NCBI GenBank assembly: GCA_035578175.1
Contig: JAQMRL010000008.1
Coordinates: forward strand, 91,066,541-91,130,540
From: Catonia carolina
Taxonomy: Eukaryota > Arthropoda > Insecta > Hemiptera > Achilidae
Direction of reading: 5' to 3'
Length of the DNA: 64,000 nt
Part shown: positions 56,301-64,000 of the stretch, piece after piece
Layout: the number at the start of each line of letters is the position of its first letter
Numbering within the stretch: position 1 is the stretch's first letter
The notes under the pieces: model-generated
Told to the model about the DNA's origin: nothing
Seen by the model: only the letters and a program-made list of their open reading frames with translations
Databases searched by the model: none
Translations under genes and position numbers: made by a program

Positions 56301-56333
56301 TATTGATATGCATGACGTTCAGTAAAGTTTTAC

Positions 56334-56790
56334 AGATTAGGAAAATTTCTTAAAACACTATGTTTGGAATATAGCATTATACGGGAGTGAAACGTGGATG
56401 ATATGGGTTGTAGAAAAGAAGAGGATAGAAGCTTTTGAAATGTGGTGTTATAGGAATATGTTAAAGATTAGGTGGGTGGACAAAATAAGGAATTTAGAGG
56501 TCTTAGACGAGTGGATGAAAGAAGTACTTTCTTTATGTTATATGCAAACATCTTTATATTTCTTAAGAAGAAGGTATAGGTTAGTTGGCCATATCCTAAC
56601 ACATCCACGTATTGCTCTATCAATAATGGAGAGTAATATTGAGGGAGTGAATTGAAGAGGGAGACAAAGGCTAGAATATTTAAAGCAATTACAAAAAATG
56701 TAGGATATGGCATGTATGTAGATATAAAACGACTTGCGCAAGATATAACAGCTTGGAAAACTGCATCAAACCAGTCGCAAGACTGATGAT
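56334..56790 (+). pseudogene. LINE reverse transcriptase C-terminal relic, opposite orientation
   Basis: Plus strand reads YGSETWMIW, KKRIEAFEMWCYRNMLKIRW, RNLEVLDEWMKE, RRYRLVGHIL and, after a stop, a tail with AAACCAGTCGCAAGACTGATG. Same family as 31320 and 55915. A short insertion or shift occurs near 56530. Confidence 0.75.
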
Positions 56791-56799
56791 TAAAACATT

Positions 56800-57325
56800 A
56801 ATACAAGTTAAAACTGACGGAAAACAAATTGTTTTATTTAAATCGTTTAGAAGTTGTTTTCACTGAAAAATTAAAATTTATCTTACTAAATAGAACTTAA
56901 AGAAAAAAATTGATTTCAATAATAAGTTTAAGTTACTTGTATAGTTTCTCAACATGACAACTCAATAGGCTACTTTTCTTGGAAAGGGTTTTCCAGTTTA
57001 AGCTGGCATAAATTATTTATCGTTTACAGGAGCAAAGGGATACAAAAAAACAATGTGCTATAGAATTCTATTACCCGACCAATACGAACACTTTGGTCCT
57101 AGAAATAATTTATACTTGGTTAAATTGAAAAAACTGTTTCCTGAATTAACTTCACAATATAAATTTTCTGAATGAACACAACCAACCCTTTCGATTATAT
57201 GGAATTTAGCAGTAAAATTAATCGATTCTGATACACACTATTCCAAAGTCATTTTCTACCTTTCACACTAAAATTTTAGGAATGCTTTATTCATACGAAT
57301 TTAGTATTTTGAAAGTGAACCAATT
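56800..57325. other. AT-rich stretch, nothing recognised
   Basis: No ORF or matched repeat. Confidence 0.4.
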
Positions 57326-57333
57326 AGGAATAA

Positions 57334-57525
57334 TTTTTTTTAAATTTATTTATTTAACGTCACATCAACTACAACGGTCATTAGCGACGACGTTGGGGTG
57401 TAACTATTGTACAATGGAGGATGAAATGATTTTTTGTAACGTATGAAAATATGCCGTGCCTGAGTGGAATTCGAACCCAGGACCGCATGATGAAAGGCGA
57501 GCACGTTACCAACTGCGCCAATGCA
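57334..57525 (-). mobile_element. SINE-B copy (SINE-A head, different tail)
   Basis: Minus strand: tRNA-like head with B box GTTCGAATTCC and linker CAGGCACGGCATATTTTC, as in SINE-A. The tail is instead CAACGTCGTCGCTAATGACC ... GATGTGACGTTAAATAAA. TAGGAATAA flanks it at 57325-57333 and 57526-57534. Confidence 0.88.
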
Positions 57526-57837
57526 TAGGAATAAATTTATTCTAATTTTTTCAGGCATATCTCTTTGCCAAAAAAGTTATTTTTGACAAAAATCAACGTA
57601 GTAAAAATAAATTACATAAAAATCATTTGCTGGTAAAGTACAACTATCGTTATTCAACTCATTGATCAACACAGTTATATTTTTATTTATGTTTTATTAA
57701 GTCAAATATACATTACAGTTAATTACTAAATTAAGCTGTACAAAATATGTTTAACTAAATATTCTTACACACAAAAACTCTTCTTCACAAAGAGTTACGA
57801 TTGCGCATTGGAAAACCTAAACAAAAAAAATGTATCA

Positions 57838-57995
57838 TCATGCCTCTTATCATGCGGTCTTGGGTTCAAATCTCACTCAAGTACGGCATTTTCATACGTT
57901 ACAAAAAATCATTTCATAATTCACTCATTCACAGTTACAACCCAACGTCGTCGCTAATGACCACAGTGGTTGATATGACGTTAAAAAAAAATATT
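57838..57995 (+). mobile_element. SINE-B, 5'-truncated
   Basis: Starts inside the head at CATGCCTCTTATCATGCGG, B box GGTTCAAATCTC (decayed), then the B-type tail CAACGTCGTCGCTAATGACC and an A run. Confidence 0.85.
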
Positions 57996-58033
57996 TAAAA
58001 AATTACATAATATAGTATAACTAAAATAATATA

Positions 58034-58217
58034 GGCCGCATTGGTGCAGTTGGTAACTTGCTCGCCTCTCATCATGCGGTCCTGGGTTCGAATCCCACTC
58101 AGGCATGGCATATTTTCATACGTTACAAAAAATAATTTCATCCTACATCACATAAAATTCCACCCCAACGTCGTCGCTAATGACCGTTGCAGTTGATGCG
58201 ACGTTTAATTAAAAAAA
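58034..58217 (+). mobile_element. SINE-B, full-length copy
   Basis: Complete head GGCCGCATTGGTGCAGTTGG, B box GGTTCGAATCCC, linker, then CAACGTCGTCGCTAATGACC and GATGCGACGTTTAATT with an A run. AAAATAATA occurs on both sides, but in AT-rich DNA this is weak support for a target duplication. Confidence 0.88.
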
Positions 58218-58374
58218 AATGATATAAAAATAATACTTTTAACTGAAAACTGTGGAAACATTTAAAAATAATACAAGAATTTTGTTAAACTGATTTCTCT
58301 TATAAAAAGCAATGATTTTAAATGATAAACACAATTAAATTTACACAAATATCAACAATAATTTATATTAACTA

Positions 58375-59730
58375 AGAGTGATTCAAAAAGAGCGCCGGTT
58401 TTGATATATCAAATTAGGAGATTTATTTTATTGAAAAACTGAAAATAAATACATCAACAAGTTCATCTTGCCTTCCGATTTCATGTATGAAAAATGATGT
58501 CATGCATGTGGCCTCCTCTACTGCGCTGGCACGCATCAACTCTGTCCATGAAATTGGATATTACTGCACGACAAGTTTCAACTTCCATTTGCCCGATAAC
58601 CCGTCGAATTTCCTCCTTCAAGTCATTGATGTTTCGGGGTTTATTGGCATACACCAATGACTTCAGATGACTCCAAAGATGAAAGTCACAAGGCGTCAAG
58701 TCACACGACCTTGGTGGCCATTGATGGTCAGAATTACGAGAAATGATGCGATCTGGAACCGTTCACGGAGCAACAACATTGTTTCTCGTGCAGCGTGACA
58801 GGTGGCACCATCCTGCTGAAACCACAACTCGTCAATGTCCATTCCATCCAAATGACGCCACAAAAACTCCCTAATATCGTACGGTATCGGTCTCCTTTTA
58901 CTGTCACGACTTGTCCTTCTTGATTTTAAAAAAAGTAAGGGCTGATGACACCGCCCGACCAAAAGCCGCACCAAACTGTCACTCGCTGTGCATACATTTC
59001 CCTTTCATTAACCACGCGAGGGTTTTCTAAACCCCACATACGGCAGTTCTGTTTATTAACAAAACCGTTTAAGTGGAAGTGCGCCTCATCACTGAAAATT
59101 ATTTTGTTTGCGAAGGTGTCATCATCCTGCCGTTTTCTCAATACCCAGTCAACAAACTGTCGTCTCTCCTGGTGGTCTGCCACTTTCAAATGTTCTGTCA
59201 ACTGAATTTTATACGGGTGATATTGGAGATCGTACCGAAGAATTCTCCGTACAGAAGAACATCTTAAACCCAATTGTTGAGAACGGCGACGTATTGATTT
59301 TGCTGGGCTAACAGCCATGCTGTCACGAACCAACGCAACGTTCTGCTGAGTTCCGCCAGAACAACGACGTCCAGAACTTTTAAGGTCGACTGTTGAACCC
59401 GTCTCAAAAAACTTTTTCATGAGCCTGCGAACTGTTGATTCATTTGGTGCCTCATTACGTCCGAGAGTACCGCGAAGTCGCCTGACAGTAGCCGCATAAC
59501 TCTCTCCACTCTGGTAAAATGTTTTGACGATTAACACTCGTTGCGCAATAGTAAACTTCTCCATGTTTAGACACAAGACTGCGAGAGTACTACACTGCGA
59601 ACAAGAGAAACTACAACTGAATCGTCAATCGGAATGTTCTCCGAAATAGAAATGAGGTCAAACAATGTTGCCAACCGATAAACAAAAATTTACCAGCCGT
59701 TTAAAAACCGGCGCTCTTTTTGAATCACCC
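58375..59730 (-). mobile_element. Mariner-related transposon, inactivated
   Basis: Terminal inverted repeats of about 23 bases: left GTGATTCAAAAAGAGCGCCG and, reverse-complemented, right GTGATTCAAAAAGAGCGCCG. TA lies next to both ends (58373-58374 and 59731-59732), with a one-base uncertainty in the left boundary. Total about 1.36 kb with one transposase gene on the minus strand. Confidence 0.9.
58481..59564 (-). pseudogene. Mariner-superfamily transposase with N-terminal DUF4817-like domain
   Basis: From the ATG at 59564: a helix-turn-helix region (IAQRVLIVKTFYQSGESYAA, STVRRLMKKFFETGS), a second one, then the catalytic blocks FSDEAHFHLNG, WFQQDGATCHAAR and LTPCDFHLWSHLK. Counting through the break, about 41 residues separate the last two aspartates, as in the DD41D (rosa/Visitor-like) group; this count is approximate. 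The gene is broken: a stop replaces a residue after ISPYFF near 58926, a frameshift follows near 58880, and another lies near 58745. About 360 residues if read through. The closing SRGGHMHDIIFHT resembles the usual family C-terminus. Confidence 0.88.
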
Positions 59731-59739
59731 TACTTTACA

Positions 59740-60690
59740 ATATATTTTACACAAATAAAATTTTTATACATTTCATTAATAGGAATTAATTCAATAAATG
59801 AGCATAGAAACAGAAAAATATCACATAAAAGAAAAGTAAAAACTAACCAGAGCACAATGTTATTTTAAAACTTCGAAAATTTTCTCAAGTTTTTGTTCGT
59901 AGAGAATATGATATTTCAGTTCATGTTTCAATAGATGTGGTGACACAATACTGTGTACATAGGATGGACGTACGTTAACGAACCGCCCAATCAAGACAGA
60001 GAAATGACTTCTCAAAATGTACAGTTCGGTTTTCTTGTCTTTTTCATCATTCCTAGTAGAATAATTTATTTTGGTTTTTTATATCTATTATTACTTCACG
60101 GTTACCACACACCCAATAGAATTGTAAGAGCACTTGGTACATAAATAAATTCCTTAAAGGTAAAATTCCAAATTCCTGGACTCTTCAAGACCAAGGATTC
60201 GTATTCGACTTCCAGTTAGTTCCACAATTTACGTTAGGTATTTAATTTCAACACTCAACCTGACTGTTTGTATTAGCATTAAAAATTTGTTCAAAAAAAT
60301 CTTTAAAGGGGAAAAATCGTTAAATTATAGGGGAAAAATTTATTTTTTAACTTATGAAATTTAAATAATAATACAATACATCCAATCGAACTTGATGTAA
60401 GAAAGTAAAATGCTTTCAAAGTAAATTCTTGTGACTCTTTACTAATTTCCTGAGTTACGTATCCGATAACTTATTTTACGATGATTTACGTGTCCCTTGC
60501 GTCAACGGCACATTTCTGATATTGTACGATAGGTTTAGAGATTTCAAAATCATAACAATATATTAACAAACAATACAAATTCTCTGAATTTACCAGGGAT
60601 CATCAAAAGTCGACTGAAACACCGATGAAGTAATGATATGTAACCGGTATATTTGTCAAAAATATCGATTTTCAGTTTTTTTTTTTGATT
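59740..60690. other. AT-rich stretch, nothing recognised
   Basis: Short ORFs only, no known motif. Confidence 0.4.
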
Positions 60691-60699
60691 CCAACTAAT

Positions 60700-60845
60700 A
60701 TTTTACTGGGTTCTACGCTGGGGTCCCGGGTTCGATTACCGGTCAGGTCTGGCATTTTTTCATCTCTCATTTTTATTATCATCATTATCCACCCTCTTCA
60801 TTAGCAGAAATTGCAGAAGACAGACGTAAAACAAAAAGAAATATT
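60700..60845 (+). mobile_element. SINE-C copy
   Basis: TTCTACGCTGGGGTCCCGGG with B box GGTTCGATTACC, then TTTTTTCATCTCTCATTTTT and the tail CATTAGCAGAAATTGCAGAA ending in an A-rich run. The head is shortened at its 5' side. Confidence 0.75.
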
Positions 60846-60879
60846 TAACATTTTCTGAACGTTTAACGACCTGTTGATC

Positions 60880-61362
60880 TGCTAGCTCCAGGGCTGCAAA
60901 AAAATAGTTTTGTTTAATAGAATCTTCAAGACCAAGACCAAAGAAACAGAATAATATCGTATAAAAGAAGAGTAAAAGCTAACCAGAGAACAATTATTTT
61001 AAAACTTGGAAAAATTTCCTAAGTTCTTGCTCGAAGAACTGATCGATCTGGGTATATCACATACTAGCCATTTATATAACTGAAGCATTTAAGAATGGAA
61101 GAGGTAGAAGTGTAAAAGGCACTAATCAGAATTATTTTCTTTGAGAGTAATGAATTTTATTATACAGCTAGACCCATTGGTGAATGAAGCGAATGTGTCA
61201 TTTGCAGGATGGTAAGTTAATACTTTTCGGAGAGCCTGGCAATGTGATAAGCATGGGCTACTTTTCCATTCAGTGAGGAAGGCAATTGTAAACCACCTCA
61301 CCCTTCGTTTTTTTTTTAGTAAAGCCTCTAGAGGTTCAAACCAGCCTTTCGGCTGATGACCT
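60880..61362 (+). mobile_element. R2 retroposon copy, diverged and expanded
   Basis: GATCTGCTAGCTCCAGGGC, AATGGAAGAGGTAGAAGTG, ATACAGCTAGACCC, CAGTGAGGAAGGCAATTG and GAGGTTCAAACCAGCC are in R2 order. About 100 extra bases lie between the first two landmarks (60920-61060), part of which resembles 59810-59890, suggesting a nested insertion. Confidence 0.8.
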
Positions 61363-61369
61363 AAAAATG

Positions 61370-61885
61370 TTCATTTTTAATTGAAATTTAAATGTAAAAT
61401 TGTTAATAACTGGTACAAATTGTTAATTTATATACAACTACAGATTTATACACATCATTATTTTAAAACAAAATCAATGTCGGTAGTAATAAACAAAGAG
61501 CAACAAATCATGTAGCCCCAATTAATTACAGATTTAAATTACAATAAATTATGTATTCACCGTAGAGTGATACCACATGTTACAACTACGTAGTAGTAGA
61601 AACAGCATGTTCGTACATTGCTAACGCGGTCATTTTATGCACTCCAGAATGCATACTAAATTATAGTCCACTAGAAACCGCAGCGACCCGTTAGCGTTGA
61701 GCCTTCATTCAGGAGATAAGAACCATTCTTCCGGTAGGTTTCAATAATTAATTTACCTAAATTTAACTTCCTAAATGTTTTTACCAAAACTCATAAGTGA
61801 AGGGGAAGAACGAAAATTAAGACCATTATTCTCATAGCTTTTACATTAGTCAGTTATTTTCGTTTACTGTTAAAAACATTAATAT
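61370..61885. other. AT-rich stretch, nothing recognised
   Basis: No ORF or matched repeat. Confidence 0.4.
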
Positions 61886-61889
61886 TATA

Positions 61890-61990
61890 GCAGCTTCCGG
61901 GTTGTAGTGGTTTCCGTGATAGATTAGAAAGCGAAAGATCCTGGGTTTAATTCCCGGATAGGATCTAGAAATTTTAACAAGTTAAAACCA
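61890..61990 (+). mobile_element. SINE-E copy
   Basis: tRNA-like head with GTAGTGGTTTCCGTG and GGGTTTAATTCCCGG as B box, then TCTAGAAATTTTAACAAGTT and AAAACC, matching the minus copy at 25905. Confidence 0.7.
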
Positions 61991-62474
61991 ATTTTCCTCT
62001 AACATACAATAATCGCTAATGGTGAAGCTGTTCATGTAGGCCTAACTTAAATTAAATTAAAAACCTTGTGTGAAACACTTACACGACTTTCTCTTGCTAA
62101 TATAAAAAATTAAAAACGTAAGCTTATTTTAAACTTGTGTGAATGACGAAAAATGAAAATCAACCACTCTAGGACTTAAAAATACCGAAAATCACTAATT
62201 GACGCTAAACTAGGCTATGTAGAAATAAATGCTTGAAAAAAATTTGTAGATTTTTTGATTTTCTATAACTTTCATTTTACACTTTTATCGTACAATGCAT
62301 ACTAAGGGCGCAATCTTACAAAATCCCATCTTTTACCGATTTTGATAAGCAACATACAAAAAAAAACCAGTAATTGATGTTAAACTAAGCGTTGTAGAAA
62401 AGCATTTTTGAAATAAAGGTTGTAGCGTTTTTAACTTCCTACAACGTTAATTATATTTACATTTTCCCTTTGTA

Positions 62475-62517
62475 CGAGGGTAGGCTGATAAGTAATGCAC
62501 ACATGCTTGTAGAAGAC
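62475..62517 (+). repeat. Left terminal inverted repeat, 43 bp
   Basis: Perfect inverted match to 63780-63822. Confidence 0.97.
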
Positions 62518-62633
62518 AACTAAATAAACTTCAGTAGCGCGCCTGGTGGCATGTGGAAGTACTATTTCTCCTCTACAAGCCTGCGCAGTTTGAAGGCGTT
62601 GCTTTCATTCAGTTTGTTTTGAGTAGTGGAAGT

Positions 62634-63707
62634 ATGGCGTCGTGTTCTGGTGCTATGTCAACGAGAATTAAACAACGCGCTGTTATCGAATTTTTAACTG
62701 CTGAGAAAGTGAATCCTAGTGAGATTTATCGTCGTTTAAAGGCTGTTTATTGTGACGATACTGTTGATAGGTCTACTGTGAATCGTTGGGTAATAAAATT
62801 TCGTGATTGCCAACCTGGAAAAGCCTTAATTGTTGACAAAACACGCAGTGGACGACCAATCACTGCCTCAGACGATAATCGTCGCAAACTCATCGATGAT
62901 TTGATTCAAAATGACCGGCGAATCACTCAACAGCGTATCGCAAACCAAATTGGAATATCTAAGGAACGTGTTGGCTTCATTATTGAACAATTGGGATACC
63001 GTAAAATCTGTGCACGATGGGTACCACGCCGTCTGACAGACGAGAATAAACAGCGTCGATTGGAATGCTGTGAACAACTTTTGAAGCGCTACCGTGACGA
63101 AGGAGACGACTTTCTTTTGAATATTGTGACGGGGGACGAGTCATGGGTTCATCATTACGATCCCGAAGAAAAAAGGCAGAGCGCTGAATATCGTCATCCA
63201 CATTCTCCTGTTGTGAAAAAGTTCAAAACACAACCGTCCGCAAAAAAAATTCTTTTGACTGTGTTTTGGGATGCTCGCCGAGTTTATGTGACTGATTATC
63301 TGGAACGAGGGGCAACGGTAAATTCTGCTCAGTATATACAGACTCTGAAACACCTCCGACGTCGAGTTTGTCGTGTTAGAGGCAACCTGGCGCCAATAAT
63401 TTTGCAACACGACAATGCTCGTCCACACACTTCGCGTGCAACTGGAGAGGCTCTGAGAAACCTGAAGTTTCAACCAATTTTACACCCTCCGTATTCTCCC
63501 GACCTTGCGCCTTGCGATTTTTATTTTTTTCCTCTACTGAAGAGAGACCTTAAGGGTAATCATTACAGCTCGGACAATGAGGTGAAGGCAGCTATTGCGT
63601 CCTGGGTTCGAGGAAAGTCGGAAGAATTTTTCAGTGACGGAATGAAAATACTTGTTAAACGTTGGGAGAAATGTGTAATGCTTAACGGTGACTATATTGA
63701 AAAATAA
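62634..63707 (+). CDS. Mariner transposase
   Basis: 357 residues from the ATG at 62634; a second in-frame ATG at 62655 is equally possible, while the ATG-free extension upstream reads into the 5' leader. N-terminal helix-turn-helix units cover about 12-60 and 85-125 with GRP at 73-75 between them. The linker motif WVPRRL is at 129-134. Catalytic residues: D168 in VTGDESWVHHYDPEEKRQS, D260 in LQHDNARPHTS, D295 in YSPDLAPCDFYFFP, with 34 residues between the last two (DD34D). It catalyses excision and TA-targeted insertion of its element. No stops or frameshifts. It is clearly a different lineage from the transposase at 51138, with different terminal repeats. Confidence 0.95.
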   Translation: MASCSGAMSTRIKQRAVIEFLTAEKVNPSEIYRRLKAVYCDDTVDRSTVNRWVIKFRDCQPGKALIVDKTRSGRPITASDDNRRKLIDDLIQNDRRITQQRIANQIGISKERVGFIIEQLGYRKICARWVPRRLTDENKQRRLECCEQLLKRYRDEGDDFLLNIVTGDESWVHHYDPEEKRQSAEYRHPHSPVVKKFKTQPSAKKILLTVFWDARRVYVTDYLERGATVNSAQYIQTLKHLRRRVCRVRGNLAPIILQHDNARPHTSRATGEALRNLKFQPILHPPYSPDLAPCDFYFFPLLKRDLKGNHYSSDNEVKAAIASWVRGKSEEFFSDGMKILVKRWEKCVMLNGDYIEK

Positions 63708-63779
63708 ATAGATAATTTGGTAGGTTAAGATTTGTACTTTAATTTGTTATTTACCCCATCTTGCTATTTCTTTTTGTTC

Positions 63780-63822
63780 GTCTTCTACAAGCATGTGTGC
63801 ATTACTTATCAGCCTACCCTCG
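63780..63822 (-). repeat. Right terminal inverted repeat, 43 bp
   Basis: Perfect inverted match to 62475-62517. Confidence 0.97.
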
Positions 63823-64000
63823 TATTATTAGGATCTTAAAAACACAATGTTTTACCACGAGCGCATAGCCTCCTCTAATTTCAGCAGACATGGCGCTTAC
63901 TTTATTTTGTAAAGTATAAAAAATGTAGTAAAATAGGGGATTTTAAAGAAAATCGTAAAAAAACTTAAAATAGCACGAATAAATTACAACTTCCGGTTGA

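Larger units (their letters stand above)
62475..63822 (+). mobile_element. Mariner transposon, intact, nested in R1
   Basis: 1348 bases with TA at 62473-62474 and 63823-63824. Terminal inverted repeats are 43 bases (62475-62517 and 63780-63822) and match perfectly. They begin CGAGGGTAGGCTGATAAGTA. The intact ORF and perfect ends make this the best candidate for an active transposon in the window. Confidence 0.96.
62060..64000 (+). repeat. Dispersed repeat R1 split by a mariner (runs off right edge)
   Basis: 62060-62470 has GTGTGAAACACTTACACGAC, ACCGAAAATCACTAATTG and AATGCATACTAAGG. 63825-64000 continues with TTTCAGCAGACATGGCGC and ACTTCCGGTTGA, in the order seen at 2060 and (reversed) 20430. 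The intervening 1348 bases are the mariner. Confidence 0.72.

Noticed and set aside
58945..59311. Plus-strand frames of 64-86 codons
   Set aside because: Antisense shadows of the broken transposase at 58481-59564.

Overview
This window reads as a stretch of eukaryotic nuclear DNA, most likely from an insect and possibly a hemipteran. The reasons are the AT-rich non-coding background, nuclear tRNA genes with poly-T terminators, several LINE and tRNA-derived SINE families, mariner-type transposons with TA target duplications, and large dinucleotide and trinucleotide microsatellites. No host protein-coding gene with recognisable exons was found. No operons, CRISPR arrays or prokaryotic signals are present. 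The assignment to insects is inference; no species was identified.

Layout. 1-905: 5' end of a LINE running off the left edge (minus strand, endonuclease domain). 2.0-3.1 kb: first copy of a dispersed repeat, here called R1, that carries a (CA)n microsatellite. 3.8-4.4 kb: LINE relic. 4.76-6.10 kb: five identical tRNA-Phe(GAA) genes on the minus strand, three of them in exact 159-bp tandem units. 6.5-14.3 kb: a patchwork of SINEs (families here called A to E), a roughly 400-bp retroposon called R2, and LINE 3' ends. 14.8-15.6 kb: a roughly 400-bp tandem dimer. 17-24 kb: decayed jockey-like and other LINE tails, an R1 copy and a SINE-D. 25.0-25.8 kb: pyrimidine-rich minisatellite with a SINE tail inserted. 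27.8-33.6 kb: R2, a GC-rich LTR-like island, R1 copies with (GT)n, LINE relics and a palindrome. 34.2-39.8 kb: a 5.57-kb LTR retrotransposon with near-identical 1.8-kb LTRs, a primer-binding site and a polypurine tract, but no gag or pol (minus orientation). 41.7-43.4 kb: nested fold-back elements. 44.3-45.2 kb: large TTC/TCC tract. 45.8-50.2 kb: three R2 copies and a LINE with a (TTA)n tail. 50.94-52.26 kb: intact mariner. 52.6-53.5 kb: R1 copy and CT-rich tract. 54-57 kb: dead mariner and two LINE tails. 57.3-58.2 kb: three SINE-B copies. 58.37-59.73 kb: broken mariner-related transposon. 60.7-62.0 kb: SINEs and R2. 62.475-63.822 kb: second intact mariner inserted in an R1 copy that runs off the right edge.

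How it fits together. The only genes with a clear cellular role are the tRNA-Phe genes. Everything else interpretable is mobile DNA: autonomous-looking mariners, LINE fragments that probably supplied the machinery for the SINEs and R2, and a non-autonomous LTR element needing gag-pol in trans. Family names R1, R2 and SINE-A to E are labels made here from repeated copies within the window, not database names. No wholly new molecular system was found; the most distinctive items are the coding-free LTR element, the twin-primed SINE, the SINE tail exchange, and the R1 family with its built-in microsatellite.
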